16,387 nt of DNA from Bacteroidales bacterium UBA3663 (GTDB taxonomy: Bacteria > Bacteroidota > Bacteroidia > Bacteroidales > UBA3663): NCBI GenBank assembly GCA_002373755.1, contig DFJU01000053.1:1-16387 (forward strand), given 5' to 3'. The notes below the pieces were generated by a model that made no database searches, was not told the origin of the DNA, and worked only from the letters and a program-made list of their open reading frames with translations. Below are positions 6,470 to 16,387 of this stretch, in pieces. A program made the position numbers and the translations under genes. The first letter of the stretch is position 1. Each line of letters starts with the position of its first letter.

Positions 6470-7450
6470 ATGTTACGATTTTTCCAATCCATCAGTCGTT
6501 TTATGGGCCATTACACATCGGCCGTAGTCATTCTGGCAGCAATCATCGCTGCTTTTTTTCCGCTCACATTCACTTGGGTCAAGGATTTCGGGTTGGCCAA
6601 CATCATTCTGGGCATCATCATGCTCACGATGGGCTGCACCCTCTCGACCGATGACTTCCGCATCCTGCTCCACAGGCCGTTGGACATCCTGTTGGGCACG
6701 CTGGCGCAGTTCACGGTGATGCCTTTTGTGGCCTACGGTCTGAGCCACCTGTTCAACTTGTCGCCAGAGCTGTCGGTCGGCATAATTCTGGTTGGATGCT
6801 GCCCGGGCGGCGTGTCGAGCAACATCATGTCGTTCCTGTGCAAGGGCGACGTCGCATTCTCGGTGGGCATGACCACGGTGAGCACGCTGCTGGCTCCGGT
6901 TGTCACCCCGCTGCTGGTCTATTGGCTGGCCGGCGAAGAGATTGCGGTCGATGCGTGGGGAATGTTCCAGAACATTCTGGTGGTGACGCTGCTTCCGGTG
7001 GCCGTCGGCTGTCTGTTCAACTATCTTTTCGGCCGACGCCAGAACTTCCGCGACATCCAGTCGTGCATGCCGGGCATTTCGGTGTTCTGCCTTGCGCTGA
7101 TTGTTGGCAATGCCGTATGCGCCGCGATGCCTAACCTCCGCCTTGCCGGCAACGGATTCGCTCTGCTCGGATTGACATTGGCCGTCGTCTTCTGCCACAA
7201 CACGCTTGGCTACGCGCTCGGCTATCTGATTGGCAAGGTCTTCGGCTTCAACACTGCAAAACGTCGCACCATCAGCATCGAGGTGGGTATGCAGAATGCC
7301 GGATTGGCCACCAACCTCGCACCCCAATTCTTCGACCCGCTTGCCGTCATTCCGTGCGCCATCTCGTGCGCCTACCACAGCATTTCGGGCACGATCTTGG
7401 CCAACCTGTTTGCCCTCTACGACAGGAGAAAGGCAAATGTCGAACAATAA
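6470..7450 (+). CDS. Bile acid:sodium symporter (BASS) family transporter
   Basis: The 326-residue inner-membrane protein has about ten hydrophobic helices. BASS hallmarks are present: GIIMLTMGCTLSTDDFR near residues 48-64, GCCPGGVSSNIMSFLCKGD near 109-127 (the first crossover region, normally G-C-x-P-G-G-x-x-S-N), and EVGMQNAGLATNLA near 270-283 (the second crossover region). Members import bile acids, pantoate, pyruvate or other organic anions with Na+, so the family name does not prove bile-acid transport. The start at 6470 fits the promoter at 6443-6450. Only 27 nt separate its stop from the GH2 gene's ATG, with no terminator between, so the two are probably co-transcribed. The substrate may then be a sugar-derived organic acid, but that is inference. 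Confidence 0.88.
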   Translation: MLRFFQSISRFMGHYTSAVVILAAIIAAFFPLTFTWVKDFGLANIILGIIMLTMGCTLSTDDFRILLHRPLDILLGTLAQFTVMPFVAYGLSHLFNLSPELSVGIILVGCCPGGVSSNIMSFLCKGDVAFSVGMTTVSTLLAPVVTPLLVYWLAGEEIAVDAWGMFQNILVVTLLPVAVGCLFNYLFGRRQNFRDIQSCMPGISVFCLALIVGNAVCAAMPNLRLAGNGFALLGLTLAVVFCHNTLGYALGYLIGKVFGFNTAKRRTISIEVGMQNAGLATNLAPQFFDPLAVIPCAISCAYHSISGTILANLFALYDRRKANVEQ

Positions 7451-10279
<2,829 letters not shown>

Positions 10280-10281
10280 AT

Positions 10282-10427
10282 TCAAGAATCTGAGAATTGA
10301 GGGAATCGCATCGGCCATAAAAATTCTTCAGATTCCAATAATTCTTGAGAAAAACAAGAATCAGAGAATTGAGGGAATCGGCATCGGCCATAAAAATTCT
10401 TCAGATTCCAATAATTCTTGAGAAAAA
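10282..10427 (+). repeat. 72/73 bp tandem repeat with inverted repeats
   Basis: Two copies, 10283-10354 and 10355-10427, differ by one substitution (CTGAG versus CAGAG) and one inserted G. Each can fold: CAAGAAT at the left end pairs with ATTCTTG near the right end, and an inner GAGAATT pairs with AATTCTTC with one bulge. A GC-rich core, CATCGGCCAT, sits in the loop of the otherwise AT-rich unit. The array fills the 178 bp between the GH2 and DUF5703-type genes. No T-run follows, so it is not a plain terminator. RNA processing, an attenuator or a small mobile repeat are possible roles. Confidence 0.85.
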
Positions 10428-10457
10428 AAAGAAAAGAGAAAAATCTTAATCTTGACG

Positions 10458-12653
10458 ATGAAAAAATTTCTAAGAATAAGAATAACACTTCTGCTTGCCT
10501 GCTTGATGACATCGGCCACAGCGGTTGAAGACTACGTCTGGACAACGCCGTCGTTCAATTCGAGCGAATCGATGCCCCTGGGCGGCGGCGACATCGGCAT
10601 GAACGTCTGGGTCGATGCCTTGACCAACGAGGTGAACTGCCTGGTGAGCCAGTCGGGCTGCTTCGACGAGAACAACACGCTGCTCAAGTTCGGCCGCCTG
10701 CGCATACAGCTGCCCGACCGCTTCGAACGCCTCGTCGAACAACGGCTCTGCGTCGGCAAAGGCTCGATGCTCATCCGCTTCGACCAGACCGAAATGGAGC
10801 TTTGGGTCGATGTCTGGAAGCCCGTCATCCACATCGAGGCCAACCAACCGATTATTGTGGCCTATGACTCTTGGCGCGAACACGACACGCCGCTCGACCG
10901 CTTCATCTGTCAGGAATCGTCATGGAAATGGGCCGTGCCGAAAGGCTGCTACACCCTGCACGACAGCATCCAGCGCAACGACGACGGCACGGTGACCGCA
11001 TGGCATCAGAACCAGAACGACACCCTCTTCCGCCACACGCTGCGCCAGCAAGGGATGTTGCAGTTTGCCGACAGCATCTACAATCCGATCAAGGGACGCA
11101 TCTTCGGCGGCATGACACGCCGTCTGACCGAGCAGCATTGGGTCGTCGTCCTGTGCAACCAGCAGAGTTCGCTGGACGAATGGCAATCGCAGCTCAACCG
11201 CACCTACAAGGCAATCCGCACGCAGAAAGACCGCAAGGCCACGCGCAACTGGTGGTGGGACTTCTGGCAGCGGTCGTTCGTGGTGAGCAACGGCCGAGCC
11301 AGCGAAGCCCTGCGCAACTACGCGCTTTTCCGCTACATGATGGGCTGCAACGCGCATCCGGCAAGACAGGGCGAGCGCTGGCCGACGAAGTTCAACGGCG
11401 GTCTGTTCACATTCGATCCGGCCGACTGCGACAGCGTCATGGCGCAATACAAGCACGACAAGCCCGACGTTGTCACGCCCGACTACAGGCGTTGGGGCGG
11501 CGGCGTACACACGGCCCAGAACCAGCGTCTGCTCTATTGGCCGATGCTCCAGACGGGCGATTGGGACGCCCTGCAATGCCAGCTCGACTTCTACACGCGC
11601 ACCCTGCCCGCCGCCGAACTGCGCAGCCGCCACTACTGGAACCACGGCGGTGCCTGCTTCACCGAACAGATGGAGAACTTCGGCCTGCCCAATCCTGCCG
11701 AATATGGCAAGCACAAGGACGGCGGCGACCCGGGCGTCGAGGATAACCGTTGGCTGGAATACGAGTGGGACACCGCGCTCGAATTTGCCGAGATGTATTG
11801 CCTCTACCCCTTCGCCAGCTCGCCCTACGGCCGCAAGGAGGCAGCACGGCAAGCCCGCACGCTCATCATGTCGTGCCTGCGCTTCTTCGACGAGCACTAC
11901 GCGACTTCCGATTCCATCGGCCATAAAATCATCTTCCCCGGCTCCGGTTGCGAGACCTACAAGATTGCACGCAACCCCTCATCGACCATCGCCGCTCTGA
12001 TGCGAGTTTCGGCCGATGCCCTTGCCCACCGCGACGATTTGTCGTTGTCCGATGCCGATGTCGCATGGCTCGAACGCTTCCGCGCCACATTGCCGCCATT
12101 GCCCACACGACAGCAGCGCGGACACCTCTGCATCGCTCCGGCCGAGAGTTGGGAACGCCGCCAGAATGTCGAATCGCCGCAACTCTACCCCGTCTGGCCG
12201 TGGCGCGTCGTGGCCGATTCATTGGCCATAAACACCTATCTGCACGACAGCATCGCCCTCGCCAACCGCAACTACGTGGGCTGGAAACAGGACAACATCT
12301 GGGCCGCAATGGTCGGCAAGACCGAAGAGGCTTGGACAATGACTTTGCAGAAACTTGTGGTCAATGCGCCAGCCGAACGCAGCAACCTGTACCGTTTCCC
12401 CGCCTTCTGGGGGCCAGGCTACGACTGGATGCCCGACCACAACTGGGGCGGCTCGGCCATGATCGGCCTTCACGCCATGCTGATGCAGGAGGACGACGAG
12501 GGCAACATCAAGCTCCTGCCCGCATGGCCTCGCGACGAGGATGTCCACTTCCGCCTCTGGGCAAGCGGCCACCGCCAGGTCGAGGTCATCTACAGGAACG
12601 GCCGGATCGAGAAATACACGATCAACGGGAAAGCGCAAAGAATCGCACAATAA
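10458..12653 (+). CDS. Secreted DUF5703/GH95-like (alpha/alpha)6-barrel protein, probable glycosidase
   Basis: The 731-residue protein begins at the ATG at 10458; a TTG two codons earlier is less likely. MKKFLRIRITLLLACLMTSA is a signal peptide, with cleavage near residues 20-22. The N-domain opens DYVWTTPSFNSSESMPLGGG, followed by DIGMNVWV, then LLKFGRLRIQLP. This fits DUF5703_N, a beta domain found with GH95-like enzymes in Bacteroidota. The later part (NWWWDFWQRSF, HYWNHGGACFTEQMENFG, LEYEWDTALEFAEMY, PGSGCETYKIARNPSS) fits a six-hairpin barrel, and E403 in CFTEQ is a candidate catalytic acid. The end (IKLLPAWPRDEDVHFRLWASGHRQVEV over the last 50 residues, with a final GRIEKYTINGK) is the usual C-terminal beta domain. 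It probably acts in the periplasm beside the GH2 enzyme. An alpha-L-fucosidase or galactosidase type of activity is only a family-level guess. Confidence 0.72.
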   Translation: MKKFLRIRITLLLACLMTSATAVEDYVWTTPSFNSSESMPLGGGDIGMNVWVDALTNEVNCLVSQSGCFDENNTLLKFGRLRIQLPDRFERLVEQRLCVGKGSMLIRFDQTEMELWVDVWKPVIHIEANQPIIVAYDSWREHDTPLDRFICQESSWKWAVPKGCYTLHDSIQRNDDGTVTAWHQNQNDTLFRHTLRQQGMLQFADSIYNPIKGRIFGGMTRRLTEQHWVVVLCNQQSSLDEWQSQLNRTYKAIRTQKDRKATRNWWWDFWQRSFVVSNGRASEALRNYALFRYMMGCNAHPARQGERWPTKFNGGLFTFDPADCDSVMAQYKHDKPDVVTPDYRRWGGGVHTAQNQRLLYWPMLQTGDWDALQCQLDFYTRTLPAAELRSRHYWNHGGACFTEQMENFGLPNPAEYGKHKDGGDPGVEDNRWLEYEWDTALEFAEMYCLYPFASSPYGRKEAARQARTLIMSCLRFFDEHYATSDSIGHKIIFPGSGCETYKIARNPSSTIAALMRVSADALAHRDDLSLSDADVAWLERFRATLPPLPTRQQRGHLCIAPAESWERRQNVESPQLYPVWPWRVVADSLAINTYLHDSIALANRNYVGWKQDNIWAAMVGKTEEAWTMTLQKLVVNAPAERSNLYRFPAFWGPGYDWMPDHNWGGSAMIGLHAMLMQEDDEGNIKLLPAWPRDEDVHFRLWASGHRQVEVIYRNGRIEKYTINGKAQRIAQ

Positions 12654-12657
12654 ATCA

Positions 12658-12675
12658 GCTACGCGACTTTTTGAC
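12658..12675 (+). repeat. Short direct repeat, right copy (after the DUF5703-type gene)
   Basis: GCTACGCGACTTTTTGAC matches the copy at 7458-7476 except for one T fewer and begins 4 nt after the TAA stop. The distance between copies is 5.2 kb and holds exactly the two exported glycosidase genes. Weaker relatives occur inside genes at 4896 (GCTACGCGACTTTCGAC) and 8992 (GCTACGCGAATTTGAC), so it may be part of a more widely scattered word. Confidence 0.65.
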
Positions 12676-12687
12676 GTCCAAAGACTG

Positions 12688-12734
12688 AAAAAAACAGAAC
12701 CGTCGGAAATCCACACGGAAGTCCGACGGTTCTG
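12688..12734 (-). terminator. Intrinsic terminator of the Na+/Ca2+ exchanger gene, possibly bidirectional
   Basis: A perfect 13 bp stem forms between CAGAACCGTCGGA (12695-12707) and TCCGACGGTTCTG (12722-12734) around a 14 nt loop. On the minus strand it is followed by seven T (A run at 12688-12694) and lies 24 nt after the exchanger stop at 12758. On the + strand CTTTCTG follows, so it may also stop transcription from the DUF5703-type gene, though less strongly. Confidence 0.85.
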
Positions 12735-12757
12735 CTTTCTGATTGTCACGCAGGCGG

Positions 12758-13702
12758 TCAGATGCCGACCACCGTCCACGCGATGTAGGCCGCATAAACC
12801 GACAGCAGGAAGCCGCCCTCCCACCGTTCAAGCAGGTGCTTGGTGCGCATGAAGAACCACAGCAGCAGGCAGATGGCGATCATGAGCAGATAGTCGAGCG
12901 CAAATCCTTCGCTGGAGTTACGGATTGGACAAATGGCGGCCGACAGACCAATCACGCTCAGCACGTTGAACGACACCGAACCGATGATGTTGCCGATGGC
13001 GATGTCGGTCTGACCCTTGCGCGCAGCCATCACCGAAGCGAACAGTTCGGGCAACGATGTGCCGACAGCCACGATGGTAAGACCAATCACGCGGTCGGAA
13101 ACGCCAAGCTGCAGGGCTATGTCCGATGCGCCATCGACCAAGAGGTCTGCACCCCACACCAATGCGGAGAACGACACGATGAGCAGCGGCAACGCCTTCC
13201 AGAGCGACATCACACCGTCCAGACTCTCGGCAGATGCTCCAGCCGCCTTTTCAGCCTTACGCGAACGACGAATCTGCCACGACACGAAGGCGACAAGCAT
13301 CGCAAAAAGCGCAATTCCCGGCACTCGGCCAATGGTTCCCGTCATTCCGATGCCGACAAACAGGAAACAGGCCAGCACCATGAACGGCATCTCGATGAGC
13401 AACGAACTGCGCGATGCAGGCAGCGGACAAAGCAGTGCCGAAATGCCCAGAATAAGTCCGATGTTGGCGATATTGCTGCCCACCACGTTGCCTATAGCAA
13501 TGCCCGGGCTGTTGACCAATGCCGCCTGAACCGAAACGAGCAGCTCAGGCATCGACGTGCCGAAACCGACCACAGTCAGTCCAATTACCATCGGACTCAA
13601 CTTGGCCCGGCGGGCGATGGCGACCGCACTGTCAACCAAATAGTCGCCGCCCTTGACAAGCAGCAGGAATCCCACAAGAATGTAGATAATGTCGTAAAGC
13701 AT
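12758..13702 (-). CDS. CaCA-family Na+/Ca2+ antiporter (YrbG-like)
   Basis: This 314-residue inner-membrane protein has two homologous halves of about five helices each. The alpha-1 repeat reads GFGTSMPELLVSV (46-58) and GNVVGSNIANIG (71-82). The alpha-2 repeat reads AVGTSLPELFASV (212-224) and GNIIGSVSFNVL (238-249). E53 and E219 of the two P-E motifs are the expected Ca2+ ligands. A charged loop (RRSRKAEKAAGASAE, about 145-159) joins the halves. It would exchange Ca2+ for Na+ across the inner membrane. In alpha-2 the Asn normally seen in G-S/A-N is Val243, while alpha-1 keeps GSN. It starts at the ATG at 13702, about 40 nt beyond the terminator-like hairpin of the upstream peptidase gene, and ends in its own terminator. 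Confidence 0.92.
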   Translation of the reverse strand: MLYDIIYILVGFLLLVKGGDYLVDSAVAIARRAKLSPMVIGLTVVGFGTSMPELLVSVQAALVNSPGIAIGNVVGSNIANIGLILGISALLCPLPASRSSLLIEMPFMVLACFLFVGIGMTGTIGRVPGIALFAMLVAFVSWQIRRSRKAEKAAGASAESLDGVMSLWKALPLLIVSFSALVWGADLLVDGASDIALQLGVSDRVIGLTIVAVGTSLPELFASVMAARKGQTDIAIGNIIGSVSFNVLSVIGLSAAICPIRNSSEGFALDYLLMIAICLLLWFFMRTKHLLERWEGGFLLSVYAAYIAWTVVGI

Positions 13703-13742
13703 TTTTTATAAAATTTATCACAGAAAGAAACGGAAATAATCT

Positions 13743-13793
13743 GAAAAACACGGAAAAGCCAGTTGATTCATTTCCGATTCTTCCGTGTTTTCC
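13743..13793 (-). terminator. Probable intrinsic terminator of the M3 peptidase gene
   Basis: AAAACACGGAA (13745-13755) pairs perfectly with TTCCGTGTTTT (13781-13791), with a 25 nt loop. It lies 16 nt beyond the peptidase stop at 13807, and the minus-strand 3' arm ends in TTTTTC. A second possible pairing, CGGAAAT (13731-13737) with ATTTCCG (13770-13776), overlaps it. The stem is weaker and the loop larger than in the other terminators here. Confidence 0.6.
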
Positions 13794-13806
13794 GATGTGA
13801 AAGACC

Positions 13807-15945
13807 TCATTTCAGAATCCCGTCGCGGCGCATCAGAGCGTCGATGCTCGGGTCTGCGCCCTTGAATTGGCGGTACAGTTCCGACGGCTCAATCATGTCG
13901 CCCGATTCGAGCAGGTGGCGGAAACGCTTGGCCGTCTCGGGGTTGAACAGGCCCTCGCGCTCGAACACTGCAAAGGCATCGGCATCGAGCACCTCAGCCC
14001 ACTTGTAGCCGTAGTAGCCGGCCGCGTAGCCGCCCGAGAAGATGTGGGTGAACGACGTGCACATCATCGTGCCGGGCACAGTGGCGAGCAGCTTGGTCGG
14101 AGCCATCGCATCGCGCTCGAACTGTTCGATGTCGGCCAGCTGCGGGAAGTTTTCGGCCGGCGTGCGAGTCACATCGGCCACGGCTCCAAGCGTGTGGAAC
14201 TTCATGTCCAACATGCCGAACGAGAGCTGCCGCAGACAGGAATAGGCCGCATTGTAGGTCTGTGCGCGGTGCAGTCGGTCGATAAGGTCCTGCGGGATGG
14301 CCTCGCCCGTCTGCCAGTCGGCCGCAAAGGTGTCGAGGAACTCCTTCTTGCCGAGGAAGTTCTCGTTGAATTGCGACGGCAACTCGACGAAATCGTGCGC
14401 TACGTTGGTTCCGCTCTGCGACGGATATTTGCAACGCGTCAAGAGGCCGTGCAGCGAATGTCCGAACTCGTGCAGGAAGGTCTGCGCCTCCTCGTAGGTG
14501 AGCAGCGACGGCGTGTAGCCCTCAGCGCCAGGTTGGCCGATGGGCTTGCTGAACGACATCACAATCTGGATGAGCGGACGCTGTTCGGTGCCGTCGGGAT
14601 TGATGTGCTGGCCGCGGAACTCGGTCATCCATGCGCCGGGGCGCTTCGTCTCGCGCGGGAAAAAGTCGGTGTAGAGCAGACCCATGAACGACGAGTCGCT
14701 GTCGATGACCTCGAAGCACTCGACATCGGGGTTATAGACCGGCACGTCAATCTTGTGGAAGGTCACGCCGTAGAGCCTTGTGGCCAATCCGAAGACGCCT
14801 TGCTTGACTTTTTCGAGCGAGAAGTAGGGCTTGATGAGCGAATCGTTGAAGTTGTATTTTTCGGTCTTCAGCTTCTCGCTGTAGTAGCTGAAATCCCACG
14901 GCTGGAGCTGGTCGATGCCGTCGCGCTTTGCAACATCGGCCACAGCTGCGACATCGGCCACGGCAGCCTTCTTGTAGGCGTCGAGCAGCTGGTTCAGCAG
15001 TCTGTTCACAGCTTCGGGCGTCTTGGCCATCGTGTCGGTGAGACGCATGTCGGCGAAAGTGCGGTAGCCGAGCAAGTCGGCCTTCTCCTGACGCAGGGTG
15101 ACGATGCGGCGGATGATGTCGGTGTTGTCGTACTGGCCGGAGGTGCATCGCGTGTTGTAGGCACGGTAGAGCATCTCGCGCAGGTCGCGGCGTGCGCTGT
15201 ATTGCATGAACGGACGGTACGACGGGAAGAGCAGCGTCACCTTCCAGTCATTTTCGCGTAGCGACTCGACGTAGAAGTTCGGCAGCCCCTCCAGGTCGGT
15301 GTCCGGATTGAGTTTGTAGCTCCATTCGCCGGTGGCCTTCTGCACGTTCTGGCCGTAGAGCAGAGTGAGCGAATCGAGTTCGCTGCATACGGCACGCCAA
15401 CGCTCGCGCGCCTCGCCCTGCAACGTCGCACCGGCTTTCAGATAGCCCTCGTAGCGGTCGCGTAGCAGTCGGCGCTGAGCCTCGTCCAATCCGGCAAAGT
15501 CGTTGGCCTTGGCCTGCTCCCAAACGGTCTGCACGCGCTTGAACAGCTCTTCGTTGAGGCTGATGTCGAGTGCGTGCTTGCTCAACATCGGCTGCATCTC
15601 TTCGGCCAATGCCAGCATGTCGTCGGTGCCGTCGCACTCCATGATGTTGTAGAAGACGCCGCTCACCTTGCTCAGCAATGCGCCGGTGTATTCGAGTGCC
15701 TCGATGGTGTTCTGGAAAGTCGGGGCTTCGGGGTTATGTGCGATGGCATCTATCTCGCGGTCTTCGTCGGCGATGCCACGTTCAAAGGCCGGACGATAGT
15801 GTTCGGTTCGGATTCTGTCGAACGGGACGGCGCCATGATTGGCCGTCCACTCTTCAAAAAACGGATTGTTCATGTCTTGGTTCGGATTGGAGCAGCTGCC
15901 CAGCAACACGGCTGTCACAGCAGCTGCGATGCAAGTTGTTCGCAT
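13807..15945 (-). CDS. Lipoprotein M3 family metallopeptidase (peptidyl-dipeptidase Dcp / oligopeptidase type)
   Basis: The 712-residue protein begins with a lipoprotein signal, [18 protein letters not shown], whose lipobox LGSC puts the acylated cysteine at C18, so it is anchored to a membrane facing the periplasm. [11 protein letters not shown] gives the zinc site H492, E493 and H496, and DFVELPSQ supplies the third ligand, E521. This spacing and the flanking residues are typical of M3 peptidases, and the length fits Dcp. It would remove dipeptides or cut short peptides to feed peptide uptake. Residues 327-338 hold a tandem [12 protein letters not shown] insertion encoded by an 18 bp duplication. 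The start overlaps the end of hisS by 31 nt in another frame; it is kept because a later start would lose the lipoprotein signal. Co-transcription with hisS is likely. Confidence 0.92.
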   Translation of the reverse strand: MRTTCIAAAVTAVLLGSCSNPNQDMNNPFFEEWTANHGAVPFDRIRTEHYRPAFERGIADEDREIDAIAHNPEAPTFQNTIEALEYTGALLSKVSGVFYNIMECDGTDDMLALAEEMQPMLSKHALDISLNEELFKRVQTVWEQAKANDFAGLDEAQRRLLRDRYEGYLKAGATLQGEARERWRAVCSELDSLTLLYGQNVQKATGEWSYKLNPDTDLEGLPNFYVESLRENDWKVTLLFPSYRPFMQYSARRDLREMLYRAYNTRCTSGQYDNTDIIRRIVTLRQEKADLLGYRTFADMRLTDTMAKTPEAVNRLLNQLLDAYKKAAVADVAAVADVAKRDGIDQLQPWDFSYYSEKLKTEKYNFNDSLIKPYFSLEKVKQGVFGLATRLYGVTFHKIDVPVYNPDVECFEVIDSDSSFMGLLYTDFFPRETKRPGAWMTEFRGQHINPDGTEQRPLIQIVMSFSKPIGQPGAEGYTPSLLTYEEAQTFLHEFGHSLHGLLTRCKYPSQSGTNVAHDFVELPSQFNENFLGKKEFLDTFAADWQTGEAIPQDLIDRLHRAQTYNAAYSCLRQLSFGMLDMKFHTLGAVADVTRTPAENFPQLADIEQFERDAMAPTKLLATVPGTMMCTSFTHIFSGGYAAGYYGYKWAEVLDADAFAVFEREGLFNPETAKRFRHLLESGDMIEPSELYRQFKGADPSIDALMRRDGILK
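14930..14965 (-). repeat. 18 bp tandem duplication inside the M3 peptidase gene
   Basis: Two adjacent 18-mers (14930-14947 and 14948-14965) share 15 of 18 bases and both carry ACATCGGCCAC. They encode AAVADV twice. The duplication is in frame and lies well away from the zinc site. Confidence 0.7.
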
Positions 15946-16387
15946 TTCACTTTAGTTTGTTCACCGGTAATCATGTTCTTGAGCGACACTTCACCATTGG
16001 CCACCTCATCGCCGCCAATGACGGCCACGAACGGGATTTGCTTCTGGTTGGCATAGCCCATCTGCTTCTTCATCTTGGCACCGGCCTCGGGATAGATTTC
16101 GGCACTGATGCCGTGCTGGCGCAACTGCGTGAGCAACGGAAGCGCGTAGTCCATCTCAGCCTCGCCGAATGTGACGAACAGCACCTGCGTGGCGCGCAGC
16201 GTCTCTTGCGGATAGAGGTCGAGCTGGTTCAGCACGTCGTAGATGCGGTCGGCACCGAACGAGATGCCCACGCCGCTCATGCCGGGCATTCCGAACACGC
16301 CCGTCAGGTTGTCGTAGCGGCCGCCGCCGGTGATTGAACCGATTTCGACGTCGAGTGCCTTGACCTCGAAGATGGCGCCGGTGTAGT
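15915..16387 (-). CDS. hisS: Histidyl-tRNA synthetase, C-terminal part (5' end outside window)
   Basis: The frame is open to the window edge; about 156 residues of the C-terminus are visible. [21 protein letters not shown], described here by its G-G-G-R-Y-D core, is the class II HisRS motif region that binds histidyl-adenylate. [15 protein letters not shown] is motif 3, whose Arg contacts ATP. The remaining 100 residues ([18 protein letters not shown], then [21 protein letters not shown] and [20 protein letters not shown]) form the anticodon-binding domain. The enzyme charges tRNA-His in the cytoplasm. Its last 31 nt overlap the start of the M3 lipoprotein peptidase gene in a different frame, so translation of the two may be coupled. 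Confidence 0.95.
   Translation of the reverse strand, partial: YTGAIFEVKALDVEIGSITGGGRYDNLTGVFGMPGMSGVGISFGADRIYDVLNQLDLYPQETLRATQVLFVTFGEAEMDYALPLLTQLRQHGISAEIYPEAGAKMKKQMGYANQKQIPFVAVIGGDEVANGEVSLKNMITGEQTKVKCEQLASQLL

Noticed and set aside
6470..7450. Proof of bile-acid transport or bile-salt metabolism
   Set aside because: The BASS family also carries pantoate, pyruvate and other anions, and no bile-salt hydrolase or hydroxysteroid dehydrogenase gene is nearby.
10282..10427. CRISPR array
   Set aside because: There are only two units, directly abutting without spacers, and no cas genes.
13867..15261. 464-codon + strand frame opposite the M3 peptidase
   Set aside because: Antisense shadow of a gene with an intact HEFGH zinc site; no recognisable features of its own.

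Overview
The window looks like a chromosomal segment of a fairly GC-rich member of the Bacteroidales (Bacteroidota). Supporting signs are: starts with no Shine-Dalgarno sequence; -7 promoter boxes of the TAnnTTTG type (TACCTTTG and TAACTTTG between the two divergent genes near 6.4 kb); GH2 and DUF5703-type secreted glycosidases; and a lipoprotein M3 peptidase. Species cannot be told from this. Gene density is high. No tRNA, rRNA, CRISPR array, transposase or phage gene was seen, and no gene-free stretch exceeds about 210 bases.

Layout. 1-444 (+) is the end of a family 2 glycosyltransferase. 516-1988 (+) is a sodium/solute symporter (SSS), which converges within 5 bp on a minus-strand run: a K+/H+ antiporter with a TrkA-C domain (1994-3430), a 133-residue protein of unknown function (3491-3892) and a small secreted protein of unknown function (4013-4432). 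Upstream, with its own strong terminator, is a 569-residue PIN-domain protein with a Gln-rich coiled coil and a basic RGG-like tail (4640-6349). A divergent promoter region (6350-6469) leads on the + strand to a BASS-family transporter (6470-7450), a secreted GH2 beta-galactosidase-like enzyme (7478-10279) and a secreted DUF5703/GH95-like enzyme (10458-12653). After two terminator hairpins the rest is on the minus strand: a CaCA-type Na+/Ca2+ exchanger (12758-13702), a lipoprotein M3 peptidase (13807-15945) and the C-terminal part of histidyl-tRNA synthetase (15915-16387), which overlaps the peptidase gene by 31 nt.

How the genes relate. Four ion or solute transporters (SSS, K+/H+, BASS, Na+/Ca2+) sit among unrelated genes. 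The BASS transporter and the two exported glycosidases could form a small glycan-use unit, but there is no SusC/SusD pair, so it is not a classical polysaccharide utilisation locus. hisS and the M3 peptidase are probably co-transcribed.

Most genes are ordinary families. The less explained material is: the PIN/coiled-coil/RGG protein; near-identical 18-19 bp direct repeats bracketing the two glycosidase genes; a 72/73 bp hairpin-forming tandem repeat between those genes; a strongly iterated ATCGGCC word; a GH2 enzyme that appears to lack an internal domain; and two small unrecognised proteins. No clearly new multi-gene system is evident.
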